This document shows, in pieces, positions 1-9,585 of a stretch of 64,000 bases of DNA. Position 1 is the stretch's first letter, and every line of letters begins with the position of its first letter. The DNA lies in assembly GCF_000170855.1 (NCBI RefSeq), contig NZ_ABCQ01000003.1, forward strand, positions 124,001 through 188,000. Direction: 5' to 3'. A program made the translations under genes and the position numbers. This DNA is from Moritella sp. PE36. Its GTDB lineage: Bacteria; Pseudomonadota; Gammaproteobacteria; Enterobacterales; Moritellaceae. The notes below the pieces were generated by a model, which saw nothing but the letters and a program-made list of their open reading frames with translations, was not told where the DNA came from and searched no databases.

Positions 1-1
1 T

Positions 2-205
2 GCGAGTGCGGGTATTGCCACTGTAAATGCGGGCACTGCGGCGCTGGGCTTTTTAATGGTTGCAACACCTATCGGTTGGGTGGGTCTGATAGTCGGAGGG
101 TTAGTAGTTGTAGGCGTTTCTGCAGGTGCCTCTATGTGGGTAAATGACTTCGCTAAAGAAGATGCGGGCGCTTGGTACGATAACATAATGGACTGGATTG
201 ATTAA
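2..205 (+). CDS. C-terminal end of a membrane-active protein, possibly a pore-forming toxin (partial)
   Basis: The reading frame is open from base 2 to a TAA at 203-205, so this is the last 67 residues of a gene that starts outside the window. It shows a long Gly/Ala/Val-rich hydrophobic segment (about residues 5-48) and then a short acidic and aromatic tail ending in MDWID. A hydrophobic glycine-rich C-terminal hairpin is common in colicin-like and type VI secreted pore-forming toxins, but it also occurs in ordinary membrane proteins. The next gene begins 2 nt after the stop and encodes a small membrane protein, as expected for an immunity gene. The toxin reading is inference; the upstream domains are not visible. 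Confidence 0.6.
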   Translation, partial: ASAGIATVNAGTAALGFLMVATPIGWVGLIVGGLVVVGVSAGASMWVNDFAKEDAGAWYDNIMDWID

Positions 206-207
206 TC

Positions 208-600
208 ATGAGTTTACTTTCGACACTTTTTGCGTTAAATGCAGCGGCCCTTTTTGTGGCTTTAATTCTATACGTCATCTTTGGTCAAGTCACCGTTCGA
301 AAACTCAGAATAAACCCTGCCACCAAAGACAAGCTTGGCATTGAGTTTACCAGTGGTTGGAGTATTCTCAATGTTGCACAGGCAATTGCACTGCCTCGGT
401 TTATCACAGACAAACTAAAGCAAAGCCCGATATCATCGATGTATGCTCATACCGATGAATTATTAGCGCATACCACCCGATTTGACCGTATTCTGGCACG
501 AGTGTTTTACTGGTTATTTACGGGTGCTGGATTAGCGTTTGTGCTAATGGCCTTATTAGATACGTTAGGATTATTTGATTATATAGAGTCATTAACGTAA
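208..600 (+). CDS. Small membrane protein, candidate immunity protein for the upstream gene
   Basis: 130 residues. Two strongly hydrophobic segments are visible, about residues 5-25 and 100-122, joined by a polar central region that could contain a weaker membrane-associated stretch (residues 50-62). The ATG lies only 2 nt after the upstream stop, so the two genes are almost certainly cotranslated. Immunity proteins against pore-forming toxins are typically small integral inner-membrane proteins encoded directly downstream of their toxin. I recognise no named family, so the role rests on size, topology and position. It could equally be a membrane partner of a non-toxin protein. Confidence 0.65.
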   Translation: MSLLSTLFALNAAALFVALILYVIFGQVTVRKLRINPATKDKLGIEFTSGWSILNVAQAIALPRFITDKLKQSPISSMYAHTDELLAHTTRFDRILARVFYWLFTGAGLAFVLMALLDTLGLFDYIESLT

Positions 601-855
601 AAAATAACATCACATTACTTAATAACCCGCCCATATCTTATTGGTAATTCGATAGATAGCGGCGGTCTATTTCGCCCTCGTATGCTTTTCTTATACTTCC
701 CTTTAACTTGATGCTCTTTAGCCAAAAGTGTTCTATCGCAAAGAATCTGTATCAAACCGCAACAATCTCCACATAAAATTTAACAATCAGATGACTAAGA
801 GCAATTTCAATGTTATTTTGTTTTTATTACGATTTACACATTAATAGGTAGCTTG

Positions 856-2367
856 ATGGCCAATAACTCCGCGCAATTAATTTCATTAGTAAACAGCAAA
901 GGTGAATACACTTATGTCAACGATCACTATTGTGACGCATTAGGTTATTCGCAAGATGCATTATTAGGACGCAATAGCCGCGAGTTAGACTCATCAACCA
1001 TACCAGCTGCCGTGATAGCAGAAGTGAAAAAAACCTTAGCGCAAGGTTTCTCATGGCAAGGTGTTATCTGTAAAACAACCCAAAGTGGGTCTGATTTTTG
1101 GGTCGATACCTTTATCACCCCACAGTTTGAAAACGGTACCATAGTCGGTCATCAAGAAGTAAGCACCCCCGCTACCCCGCAAATGGTCAGCCGTGCGAAT
1201 AACGTCTATCAAAACCTGCAGGGCAAAGGGCTGTTGTTTGAGTTTACCCGTAGTCAACGCTTTATGTTGCTAACCTTGGTGAGTGTTATCGCGCAAGTTT
1301 TTATCTACATCAATTTTGGTTTCGCTACGTCAGTCATTGCCTTGGTTGCTGCAATCACGCCTATGCTTATCTTCTGGCAAGATATCATCCCCATGGCACA
1401 AAAAGCCCAACGCATGCAGTCCACATTTGACAGTGTCAGTCGCCAAGTCTATTTCGGCAAAGGCACTGCCAGTGTTTTTGACTTTAATATGGGCATGCTT
1501 AAAACCAAAATTAAAGCCATTTTAGAGCGTACATTAGATTCGACAAAACCAGTACAAAACGTCATTGAAACGGTTTCAGCTGGTACCGAAAAGATCCGAA
1601 CTAACCTAGTTCATCAACAACAAGAATTAACCGAAGTAAGTGCAGCAATGTCGCAAATGCTGACTTCGACCGAAGAAATTGTCCGTAATAGTGTGGAAAC
1701 CTCTGACGAAATTAATGCCACGTTTAATCTGTGTGAAAAAGCCCAAAGTGGCATCAATACCACCACCATCGAAATTAGACTGCTAGCCGATGAAGTGCAA
1801 CAAGCCTCTTCCGCAGCAGACCGACTAAACACCGAAGCACAAAATGTGGGTAGCTTGATGACTGACATTCAAGCGATTGCCGATCAAACCAACCTACTGG
1901 CATTAAACGCCGCGATTGAAGCCGCACGAGCCGGTGAACAAGGCCGTGGTTTTGCGGTTGTCGCAGATGAAGTCCGTACGTTATCATCGCGTACCCAAGA
2001 TACCGCTAAACACATTCATACCAGTTTATCGACCATGTTAGAAACCATTAATGATTGGTTGATCATGATGAAGAAAAACAAAGAAAACGCCGATTTATGT
2101 GTTGATAAAGCAGAACAATCCGATCAAGCGATTGCGATCATCCATGAAAAAATGCAGCAGTTGTCTCAGCTATCAATGCAGATAGCAACGGCGGCTGAAG
2201 AACAAAGCATGGTATCAAACGAGATCAATAATCACGTTATCGACATTAAACAAGGGTCTGAGCTTAACTGGCAACATACCACCACAGTGATCACCCAAAT
2301 GGATGAATTGAAAAACGATATCGACACCATTAGTAACCTGGCAAAAACCTTTATTCCTGCAAGCTAA
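856..2367 (+). CDS. Methyl-accepting chemotaxis protein with N-terminal PAS domain (Aer-like)
   Basis: About 503 residues. An N-terminal PAS domain (about 1-110, with the [11 protein letters not shown] stretch typical of Aer-type PAS domains) is followed by a hydrophobic segment at about 135-175 that probably forms a membrane hairpin, and then a cytoplasmic signalling domain. The conserved hairpin tip ([20 protein letters not shown]) is at about 342-362 and would contact CheA and CheW. Aer-like receptors sense redox or energy state through a PAS-bound flavin; flavin binding here is inferred from family resemblance. An in-frame TTG lies directly before the ATG at 856. The ATG is preferred because an AGG sits 7 nt upstream. 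A strong hairpin follows the gene. Confidence 0.88.
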   Translation: MANNSAQLISLVNSKGEYTYVNDHYCDALGYSQDALLGRNSRELDSSTIPAAVIAEVKKTLAQGFSWQGVICKTTQSGSDFWVDTFITPQFENGTIVGHQEVSTPATPQMVSRANNVYQNLQGKGLLFEFTRSQRFMLLTLVSVIAQVFIYINFGFATSVIALVAAITPMLIFWQDIIPMAQKAQRMQSTFDSVSRQVYFGKGTASVFDFNMGMLKTKIKAILERTLDSTKPVQNVIETVSAGTEKIRTNLVHQQQELTEVSAAMSQMLTSTEEIVRNSVETSDEINATFNLCEKAQSGINTTTIEIRLLADEVQQASSAADRLNTEAQNVGSLMTDIQAIADQTNLLALNAAIEAARAGEQGRGFAVVADEVRTLSSRTQDTAKHIHTSLSTMLETINDWLIMMKKNKENADLCVDKAEQSDQAIAIIHEKMQQLSQLSMQIATAAEEQSMVSNEINNHVIDIKQGSELNWQHTTTVITQMDELKNDIDTISNLAKTFIPAS

Positions 2368-2387
2368 AACCAATAGCTCGCCATCCG

Positions 2388-2425
2388 TGTCTGCAGTTCA
2401 TCCGCAATGGTTTGAACTGCAGACA
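2388..2425. terminator. Perfect 13-bp inverted repeat between convergent genes
   Basis: Arms 2388-2400 and 2413-2425 (TGTCTGCAGTTCA and its complement) with a 12-nt loop lie between the convergent chemoreceptor and GGDEF-EAL genes. There is no clear U-run on either side, so it may be a bidirectional weak terminator or a 3' end stabiliser. Confidence 0.6.
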
Positions 2426-2435
2426 TGTGATTATT

Positions 2436-4931
2436 CTATAACACCACAGCCACTCTGCTAATATACTGTGTAAGCTCATTCAAACGTAACGGTTTAGCAA
2501 AGAAATAGCCCTGCAATAAATCACAATTATAATGTCTTAGTTTGTCATATTGGGCTTGAGTTTCGACCCCTTCAGCAACCACTGTCATGTTAAATGAGTT
2601 ACCGATAGCAATGATGGTTTTTACCAAGGCATCACTTTGGTCACTGTCTAAAAATTTATCGATAAATGAACGATCAATTTTAATCTCGTTAAAAGGCAGA
2701 TCACTCAAATAACTGAGTGAAGAAAAACCGGTACCAAAATCATCAAGAGATAAACCAAAACCACACTGTCTTAATTCATGAAACAGCGGCGACAGGCTTA
2801 ATATGCTGTCGATTGCGGCGCTTTCCGTCAGCTCAAAAGTCACTCTCGAACTGTCTATACCGGTCGCTTTAACGACACGTTTTATATCAGTAAAGAAATC
2901 AGGTTCAATAATCTGTATCGGCGAGATGTTAATAGATAGCTCTAAAGCCCCATTACCATTAGGTGATATAGACAAGATCTCATCACAGGCGATCTTAATG
3001 ACCGATAAACCCAGCGCATGGATAGCGCCACATTTTTCAGCGATAGTAATGAATTCCGCGGGATTAACCTGGCCAAAAACAGGACTGTTCCAGCGACAGA
3101 GCGCTTCAACACTGATCACCTGTTTATTTTTTGCATTCACCTGGGGTTGATAGTGGAGCTCAAATTCATCCCGCTCTAGCGCCTTATAAAGCTCTTCTTT
3201 CATGGCGCGCTGGCGTTTGAGCTGAGCATCAAACTCAGCTTCAAATAAACAGAGCCTACCTTTACCCTGCCCCTTCGCTTTATACAGGGCAACATCCGCT
3301 TTACCAATCAACACCTCTAGGGTTTGCCCATCATCAGGAAAGACCGATACACCAACGCTACAGTTTGATTTTATTTCTCGCTCGCCACATCGCATTTTCG
3401 TGTTAAATATATCATTAATTTTTGTAACCTTAGTCGCGATCTCCGCTTGCGTATTAAACCCAGAAAAGCAAAACAGAAACTCATCACCGCCAAAGCGGCA
3501 GACCATATCGCCCGTACCTAAGATTTTTTCAAAACGCCGACTGACGGCACAAATCAGCTCATCACCGACTGTGTGCCCATATAGATCATTCACATATTTA
3601 AAATTGTCGATATCGACAAAGGCGATAGCCATATATTTTTCATTGCCACCGGTCAGTATCTGCTGGGCAAATTTATCCAGCGATGCACGATTGGGAAGCC
3701 CGGTAAGCGGATCATGCAGCGCCATATGGCTCATCGCATTGTTCGCACTTTTTAGTTTAATAAAATTGCTTTCTATTTTCAGCTCAAATTGGGCGAAGCG
3801 TCGCGCTACTAACTTTCTCAGATAATAGGTCAAAAAGCCCACGACGAGGATAAGTGCGAGACTAAAACCGATTAATGCATGCAGCTTCTTGCGGTTCTGC
3901 TTCACAATGATTTGTTCTTTTTGTTGTAGATATTCTTCCATCGCGGTGACATATACTCCAGAACCCATCATCCATCCCCAGTCGGGGTACCACTTAACAT
4001 AGCTAAGTTTATCCGGGCCCTGCACATTATCAGGCTGGTACACGCTGGAGTATTTTACATATCCGCCATTGTTTTTTGCCGTAGTAAACATTTCCAGAAC
4101 TTGCGCTTCGGTCTGATAATGACCATAATCCTGAGTAATTAACTCATTACTTTGATGCGCCAATATCACGCCCTGGGCATCAAGCACAAACATATATCCA
4201 TTGTTCCCAAATCGAATCGTCGATATCCAATGCAGTAGGTCTTTCTTTACCGAGGCCTCAAAGTCCTCGACATATTCGCCACTGCCAATGATCCAGCCGT
4301 AAGGTTCAAAGTGTTTCAAAAAACCAATCTTTTCCCGATCATCAACACTGTTATTGTTATTGTTATTAGGTTTATAAAACCACCACTTAGTAAAACCCTC
4401 GTGCTTATCTTTAACCAGCGCAATGAATTCCCTGATAAAATAAGTACCGCGACTGTCTTGCATATCACCTAGATAGGTTTTCTCCTTGTCCGGGTGATGA
4501 GGCAACATGATATTATTGCCCTCCAGATCATAGATAAAATAATAACCACGACCGTGATGAAAACGAATGTTTTTTAGTGCGGTTACGATCAACGCATGCA
4601 CATCCTCAGCCGATTTATCTGTATTATCACTGTAAATAGCGTGGGCAATATCGTATGCCTGATACACTTTTTCTTTAATATCGGCCTTTAATACGTTTTC
4701 CGTGCGGTCTCGTTCGTAACTGACCTGCTGGTAAATAGTATCAACTCGGTTTTTAATTTGCTGTTTTTGACGCTCATTAAACTCGGTACGCAAGTTTCTG
4801 ATCTTTTCTTTGAGTTCGATTCTATTATCGATGAGCAGCTGCGCAATGATAATCAGCGTAAATACCGTACTTAAGATAATCGGTATTAGCTGAATAATTC
4901 TCAACAATTTTTTGTTCAAATTATTATCCAT
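2436..4931 (-). CDS. Cache-domain GGDEF-EAL c-di-GMP turnover protein
   Basis: 831 residues. A transmembrane segment at about 11-31 precedes a large periplasmic region (about 40-340) with two Cache modules, seen as repeated GYYFIYD/GYMFVLD-type strands. A second transmembrane segment lies at about 353-371, then GGDEF (about 405-565, intact FGGDEF near 478) and EAL (about 580-825, intact EAL near 609, plus DDFGTGFSSLSYL and EGVET). Both catalytic signatures look intact, so it could make and degrade c-di-GMP in response to a small periplasmic ligand; which activity dominates cannot be read from the sequence. A run of five Asn in the Cache region is encoded by a TTATTG-type microsatellite. It is divergent from ogt. 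Confidence 0.92.
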   Translation of the reverse strand: MDNNLNKKLLRIIQLIPIILSTVFTLIIIAQLLIDNRIELKEKIRNLRTEFNERQKQQIKNRVDTIYQQVSYERDRTENVLKADIKEKVYQAYDIAHAIYSDNTDKSAEDVHALIVTALKNIRFHHGRGYYFIYDLEGNNIMLPHHPDKEKTYLGDMQDSRGTYFIREFIALVKDKHEGFTKWWFYKPNNNNNNSVDDREKIGFLKHFEPYGWIIGSGEYVEDFEASVKKDLLHWISTIRFGNNGYMFVLDAQGVILAHQSNELITQDYGHYQTEAQVLEMFTTAKNNGGYVKYSSVYQPDNVQGPDKLSYVKWYPDWGWMMGSGVYVTAMEEYLQQKEQIIVKQNRKKLHALIGFSLALILVVGFLTYYLRKLVARRFAQFELKIESNFIKLKSANNAMSHMALHDPLTGLPNRASLDKFAQQILTGGNEKYMAIAFVDIDNFKYVNDLYGHTVGDELICAVSRRFEKILGTGDMVCRFGGDEFLFCFSGFNTQAEIATKVTKINDIFNTKMRCGEREIKSNCSVGVSVFPDDGQTLEVLIGKADVALYKAKGQGKGRLCLFEAEFDAQLKRQRAMKEELYKALERDEFELHYQPQVNAKNKQVISVEALCRWNSPVFGQVNPAEFITIAEKCGAIHALGLSVIKIACDEILSISPNGNGALELSINISPIQIIEPDFFTDIKRVVKATGIDSSRVTFELTESAAIDSILSLSPLFHELRQCGFGLSLDDFGTGFSSLSYLSDLPFNEIKIDRSFIDKFLDSDQSDALVKTIIAIGNSFNMTVVAEGVETQAQYDKLRHYNCDLLQGYFFAKPLRLNELTQYISRVAVVL
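4342..4371. repeat. TTATTG-type microsatellite encoding poly-Asn
   Basis: A short run of alternating GTT/ATT triplets on the plus strand encodes five Asn in a row in the Cache domain of the GGDEF-EAL protein. It is in frame and looks like a slippage-prone hexanucleotide repeat. Confidence 0.6.
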
Positions 4932-5143
4932 AAAAGAATCAACTTATTACGATATGTTATATAGGCAAGAGGAAATACTGTATTTTGAATATAAAGAAAA
5001 ATAACATACTGTATAGATCGATTCAATAACCTATCGATGGTAGCGCTGATTTCCGAAGGCTCACTACGAACGCTATTTAAGTGTAATTAATCAGACCTAG
5101 GTAACAACAAATGTTGTAAATTTCAATTAAACTTTAGGTATCT

Positions 5144-5668
5144 ATGATCCTACAATTTAAGTTGTCAGCCTTTATGTATTACGATAAATTCATCGTCTCC
5201 TACACCTCTGCCACTGGTGAACAAGAGTCTCATCTTATTTTAGTCGGTAATGAAGAAGGTATCACCCAACTAATGATTGATAACGGCAGCAAGGACATCA
5301 ATATTGCTGCAGAATGGATGCATTCCAGTACGTTTTTCAATGATGCCAAGCAACAATTACGTGAATACTTTAATAATAAGCGACAAACATTTGATCTGAA
5401 ACTTAACCCGGCAGGCACGGTATTTCAGCGCCATGCATGGCAGCAATTAATCAAAATACCGTATGGGGAAACCCGTCGTTATAAAGACATTGCGGCAGGT
5501 CTAGGCAATCCCAACGCGTCAAGGGCGGTTGGCATGGCCAATAACAAAAATCCAATCCCGGTTATCATCCCTTGTCATCGCGTGATTGGCGCTAATAACA
5601 AGCTAGTGGGTTATGCGTACGGATTAGAGTTAAAGCAACAGTTACTGTCGCTTGAACAACGCAGTTAA
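5144..5668 (+). CDS. ogt: Methylated-DNA--protein-cysteine methyltransferase
   Basis: 174 residues. It repairs O6-methylguanine and O4-methylthymine by irreversible transfer of the alkyl group to its own cysteine. The active-site PCHRV is at about 142-146 in the context NPIPVIIPCHRVIG, preceded by the helix-turn-helix region rich in RAVGMANNKNP. Length and layout fit Ogt rather than the longer Ada. The start at 5144 is chosen because AGG lies 7-9 nt upstream (CTTTAGGTATCTATG). An internal ATG at 5174 (MYYDKF) matches the usual Ogt N-terminus but lacks an obvious ribosome binding site, so the first ten residues are uncertain. Confidence 0.93.
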   Translation: MILQFKLSAFMYYDKFIVSYTSATGEQESHLILVGNEEGITQLMIDNGSKDINIAAEWMHSSTFFNDAKQQLREYFNNKRQTFDLKLNPAGTVFQRHAWQQLIKIPYGETRRYKDIAAGLGNPNASRAVGMANNKNPIPVIIPCHRVIGANNKLVGYAYGLELKQQLLSLEQRS

Positions 5669-5733
5669 CGCTGTCGAATAAGGCTGTTAGCTATCTCAAA
5701 TATGATGCCGCTTGCTATAACCAAGCGGAAATG

Positions 5734-5813
5734 AGTTAGACGTTATACTGTTTAGTTAGGTATTACGCAGCTCAGTTAGATGTTACGCAACTCAGCTAAA
5801 CGTTACGATATAT
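5734..5813. repeat. 20-bp degenerate tandem repeat, four units
   Basis: Units start at 5734, 5754, 5774 and 5794. The middle two read AGTTAGGTATTACGCAGCTC and AGTTAGATGTTACGCAACTC; the outer two are more diverged. The array runs between ogt and the sigma-factor gene and overlaps the last codons and stop of the latter. Confidence 0.75.
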
Positions 5814-6657
5814 AGTCATGCCGCTGTACATCATTGACTAATAACTTAGGTTTCAACCTTCTAAGCGTCGTGCGAATGATAATACGTACTTTTTCACGCG
5901 ACATGGATAACCGTTCGCCAATACGGGACAAACTTAACGGCTCCTCGCCTGTTAATCCAAACCGCAGTTCAACGACCTGACGTTCGTATGCTGGCAAGTT
6001 TTCTAATAAAGCCAATAGATAGTCTCGTGTGCTACCGCCTTCAATTTCAGCACTGGGGGTACGAATCGATTGGTCTTCAATGATATCTACAAGTGTGGTG
6101 ACAGATTCATTATCAGTCACAATACCTTTATCTAAACTTAATTCACTGAAGTAATAAGACAATACATCCATCACTTCATCAACATCCGTTTCTAACACTT
6201 TGGCAATGACAACTAGGTCATTATCACTGCCAACATCTAACCCGAGTTCTTTGGCTACCTTAGCAATACTTTTATGCATTTTACCAACATGGATCGGAAT
6301 GCGGATGGTTCGATCACTGTTCATAATGCTGCGTTCAATATTATTCTTGATCCACCAAACTGCGTATGTTGAAAATCGGAAACCTTTATTCGGATCAAAT
6401 TTTTCAACGGCGCGGATTAACCCTGTATTGCCTTCCTGAATAATATCAACAAGCGGAATAACGCTATACTGATAACGTTTGGCAACACTAATGACTAAAC
6501 GTAAATTAGCCTCAATCATGCGATTTTTGGCACGTAAGTCACCATTCGCAACCGCCACTGCAATGTCGTACTCTTCTTCTTTCGTCAATAACTTACTCTT
6601 CTTATTGACCTGTTGCAGGTAAGCATCCAGCGCGTTTGATTCGTAAGATATATCCAT
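5803..6657 (-). CDS. RpoS-family alternative sigma factor, short form (RpoQ-like?)
   Basis: 284 residues, shorter than typical RpoS (about 330). Regions 1.2 to 4 are present: region 2 contains NLRLVISVAKRY, DIIQEGNTGLIRAVEKFDP and GFRFSTYAVWWIKNNIERSI, the core- and -10-binding signature, and region 4 has a helix-turn-helix near the C-terminus (LSLSRIGERLSMSREKVRII). The N-terminal acidic stretch of full RpoS is missing. Short RpoS-like paralogues such as RpoQ occur in Vibrionaceae and are linked to quorum sensing and stress, so this is more likely a paralogue than the housekeeping RpoS. The start has a good ribosome binding site (AGAGGATAG). The 3' end lies in a 20-bp repeat array. Confidence 0.88.
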   Translation of the reverse strand: MDISYESNALDAYLQQVNKKSKLLTKEEEYDIAVAVANGDLRAKNRMIEANLRLVISVAKRYQYSVIPLVDIIQEGNTGLIRAVEKFDPNKGFRFSTYAVWWIKNNIERSIMNSDRTIRIPIHVGKMHKSIAKVAKELGLDVGSDNDLVVIAKVLETDVDEVMDVLSYYFSELSLDKGIVTDNESVTTLVDIIEDQSIRTPSAEIEGGSTRDYLLALLENLPAYERQVVELRFGLTGEEPLSLSRIGERLSMSREKVRIIIRTTLRRLKPKLLVNDVQRHDYIS

Positions 6658-7055
6658 TTATCTATCCTCTAAAGTGCTAACAGCTTAACCTCAGTTAAAT
6701 ATTCAAATTCAATACTGTAATGGTGAGTACTAGACAAACATTAGAACACTCAGAAGTACCGATAACTAGGTATTAATTAGATTGAGAACAAATAAGGCGA
6801 CACAGTTTCACGTTTGTGTGCAGCAGATCAAAAAATGGACATCAATAATATCAGGTCGGAGTTGTCAAGGTTGCAAAAAAGACCATTTCATACATACAAA
6901 ATAATACGTAAGACAGTGATTTTTAAGACTATTGTATATTTTATAAAGTTACCGCTAACGTTTCCAAAAAAGCACAGAACAATAGTCCACAAGGAGCATA
7001 GTATCTCGATATAAAGTCCGTATACTGGCTGTAATTTAAGCCTAGGAATGCACCT
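6658..7055. other. Intergenic region between sigma factor and HD-GYP gene
   Basis: About 400 bp separating divergent genes, presumably holding both promoters. A 66-codon TTG-started frame (6814-7014) has no ribosome binding site and no recognisable product, so I do not call it a gene. No strong inverted repeat was seen. Confidence 0.5.
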
Positions 7056-8510
7056 ATGACGATGTTAACACTAACAAAACAACGCGCTGCGCTACACTAT
7101 TTCTTCGCTGCTGTTATTTTCAGTATTTATGGTGGCCGCGTATGTCCATTTATTGAGTCCATTTCAATCTGGCAGACCAGCGCCTATTCTTTTGTCGTCT
7201 TCATCATCATGTTTGCAGTGAGAAATAAGGTGATCCAAGATCGCGCGGGTTTTACAAATGTACTGCGCGAACTGAGTATATTTATCCTAGGTGCAGTCGC
7301 GCTGGCGAGTTGGTATATCGCTTACTATGACTTTCCAATCGAAAGTAGTTTAAAAGTGCTGTTTGGTATTGGTTGTTTAGGGGCGCTCATTAGTCTCGAT
7401 TTAGCCCTACAAGCACAAGTAAAACATTACCCACACACCGAATACCAACAGTTGCCAGAGCAGATGACACACATGCGTCATTCTATTGCCAGCCAACTCG
7501 CCACATTAGTGGTGTTTATCGTGATGATGCTCACCACGGTTCTCACGATGATCATGGTAAAAGATGTACGCTGGTTAACCGAAAACATAGGCAAAATCGA
7601 AGAACAAGCGGCGTTAATTAGTATCGTCAAAGAATTTGTGTTTGTCGCTGTGATACTGATTATTTATACCTGCACTATCATGTACCACTGGTTGCAGTTA
7701 TTACGGCTATTATTAGATAACCAGCAACGGGTATTGATTGCGGCGGCAAATGGCGACCTTACTGCTCGGGTACCGGTTTCACACCAAGGTGAGCTGGGCA
7801 TTATTGCTTATTACACCAATGAGATGCTCAATAAGCTGGCTGAAAGTAAAGACGAGGTCATACAAACTCGTGATGTCGCGATTGTGGGTTTGTCTGCCTT
7901 AGCAGAAGCCCGTGATAACGAAACCGGCGGCCATATTTTACGTACCCAAGAATACGTGCGCGCATTAGCAATTCAACTGCAGAACCACGTTAAATACCGC
8001 GATTATTTAACCAATGAGACCGTTGAGTTACTCTATAAATCTGCACCTTTGCACGACATAGGTAAAGTCGGGATCCCCGATGCGATCTTGCTTAAACCCG
8101 GTAAGCTGACGGATGACGAATTTACCATCATGAAAACCCATGCCATGATAGGGGCGGACTCGCTCGCGGTGGCTGAAAAACAAATGGGCACCAACAGCTT
8201 CCTGGCTATCGCCCGAGAAATAGCCTTAAGCCATCATGAAAAATGGGATGGCAGCGGTTATCCTTATCAATTAAGTGGTGATGATATTCCGCTATCGGGT
8301 CGCTTGATGGCACTGGCCGATGTTTATGATGCGCTGATTTCTAAACGCGTATACAAACCGGCATTTAGCCACGATAAGGCCAAAGAGATCATTCTCGCTG
8401 GCAATGGCAGTCATTTCGACCCAGCGGTGGTAGAAGCATTTATTAATTGTGAACAAATGTTTGTTAGTATTGCCTTAACGTATAATGATGAAAAAGAACA
8501 AGTAGCATAA
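7056..8510 (+). CDS. Membrane HD-GYP domain c-di-GMP phosphodiesterase
   Basis: 484 residues. The N-terminal half (about 1-212) carries several hydrophobic membrane segments, followed by a HAMP-like linker (about 213-268) and an HD-GYP domain. The metal-binding HDIGKVGIPD is at about 335-344, a further conserved segment HHEKWDGSGYP at about 392, and DVYDALISKRVYK after it. These residues are those needed for hydrolysis of c-di-GMP to pGpG/GMP in this family. The aldo/keto reductase starts 2 nt after the stop, suggesting cotranscription without an obvious functional link. The membrane half lacks a recognised sensor domain, so its ligand is unknown. Confidence 0.9.
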   Translation: MTMLTLTKQRAALHYFFAAVIFSIYGGRVCPFIESISIWQTSAYSFVVFIIMFAVRNKVIQDRAGFTNVLRELSIFILGAVALASWYIAYYDFPIESSLKVLFGIGCLGALISLDLALQAQVKHYPHTEYQQLPEQMTHMRHSIASQLATLVVFIVMMLTTVLTMIMVKDVRWLTENIGKIEEQAALISIVKEFVFVAVILIIYTCTIMYHWLQLLRLLLDNQQRVLIAAANGDLTARVPVSHQGELGIIAYYTNEMLNKLAESKDEVIQTRDVAIVGLSALAEARDNETGGHILRTQEYVRALAIQLQNHVKYRDYLTNETVELLYKSAPLHDIGKVGIPDAILLKPGKLTDDEFTIMKTHAMIGADSLAVAEKQMGTNSFLAIAREIALSHHEKWDGSGYPYQLSGDDIPLSGRLMALADVYDALISKRVYKPAFSHDKAKEIILAGNGSHFDPAVVEAFINCEQMFVSIALTYNDEKEQVA

Positions 8511-8512
8511 GG

Positions 8513-9571
8513 ATGACAATGCAATTTTCAATACTCGGTAGTAGCGGTTTGTCTGTATCACGAGTCTGCCTAGGCAGCATGACGTGGGGATTTCAGAACA
8601 ACCAGCAAGACGCCAACCAACAAATTGACTACGCACTGTCACAGGGCGTGAACTTTATCGATACCGCAGAGATGTATGCAGTGCCGCCGTCAGCAGAGAC
8701 CTACGGTAAAACAGAAACCATTATCGGCAATTGGCTAGCGGCAAACCCGCAGCGCCGTAAAGACATCGTATTAGCGACTAAAATTGCAGGTCCGGGGCTA
8801 CCTTGGGTGCGCAATGGCGACCCCATTACTGGAGATGCTATCGTACAAGCGGTAGACGCCTCGTTAAAGCGGTTGCAGACCAGTTATATCGACTTGTTTC
8901 AATTGCACTGGCCGAACCGCCCTAACCCGCATTTTAATCAGCATAACCCTAACAAGATCCGTTTTAGTGATATCAACGCGGCTGATCATACCGCGCAAAT
9001 GCTCGATATCTTACAAGGGTTGAAACGTTGTGTAGACGCAGGTAAGATCCGCTTTTGTGGTCTGTCTGATGATACGACGTGGGGAATTAATACCTACCTT
9101 AAACTCAGTGAGCAATATGACCTGCCACGCATGGTATCGATTCAAAATGAATTCAGTTTGTTGCACGCTAAAGACTGGCCGTATTTAATCGAAAATTGTG
9201 TGCATGAAGATATCGCCTATTTACCTTGGTCGCCATTGGCAACGGGATTATTAACGGGAAAATACTTGAACAATGCGCGACCGGAAGGCAGCCGCTGGAC
9301 TTTCTCGCAACCCAATAAATTATACAGAAACACTGACAACGTGCACTTAGCGACAGCTGACTATGTTGACATCGCCCACCAGCATGGCATCACACCCGCG
9401 CAATTAGCCCTAGCCTGGTGCGATCAAGTTGATGGTGTCACGTCGACGATTATTGGCGCGACAACACTGCCGCAACTAAAAGAAAACATCAGTGCCTTTG
9501 CAACACCGCTAACACCACAAGCATTAGCGGATATAGAATCGGTGTTTAAACGCTATCCTGCACCGTTTTAG
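8513..9571 (+). CDS. tas: Aldo/keto reductase, Tas family
   Basis: 352 residues, matching the length and motifs of E. coli Tas. Seen in order: FIDTAEMYAVPP with the catalytic Asp and Tyr, LATKIAG with the catalytic Lys, and LFQLHWPNRP with the catalytic His, then the C-terminal NADP(H)-binding loop with IIGATTLPQLKENI. The family reduces carbonyls with NADPH; Tas can suppress tyrosine auxotrophy in E. coli, but its natural substrate is unclear. ATG codons at 8513 and 8519 are both possible, the second agreeing better with the Tas N-terminus (MQF). It follows the HD-GYP gene by 2 nt. Confidence 0.9.
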   Translation: MTMQFSILGSSGLSVSRVCLGSMTWGFQNNQQDANQQIDYALSQGVNFIDTAEMYAVPPSAETYGKTETIIGNWLAANPQRRKDIVLATKIAGPGLPWVRNGDPITGDAIVQAVDASLKRLQTSYIDLFQLHWPNRPNPHFNQHNPNKIRFSDINAADHTAQMLDILQGLKRCVDAGKIRFCGLSDDTTWGINTYLKLSEQYDLPRMVSIQNEFSLLHAKDWPYLIENCVHEDIAYLPWSPLATGLLTGKYLNNARPEGSRWTFSQPNKLYRNTDNVHLATADYVDIAHQHGITPAQLALAWCDQVDGVTSTIIGATTLPQLKENISAFATPLTPQALADIESVFKRYPAPF

Positions 9572-9585
9572 CCTTCGTCAGGGTA

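Noticed and set aside
2436-4931. Degenerate GGDEF or EAL domain
   Set aside because: Both FGGDEF and EAL signatures with their supporting motifs are intact.
6814-7014. 66-codon TTG-started frame between the sigma factor and HD-GYP genes
   Set aside because: No ribosome binding site, no recognisable domain, and it occupies a likely promoter region between divergent genes.
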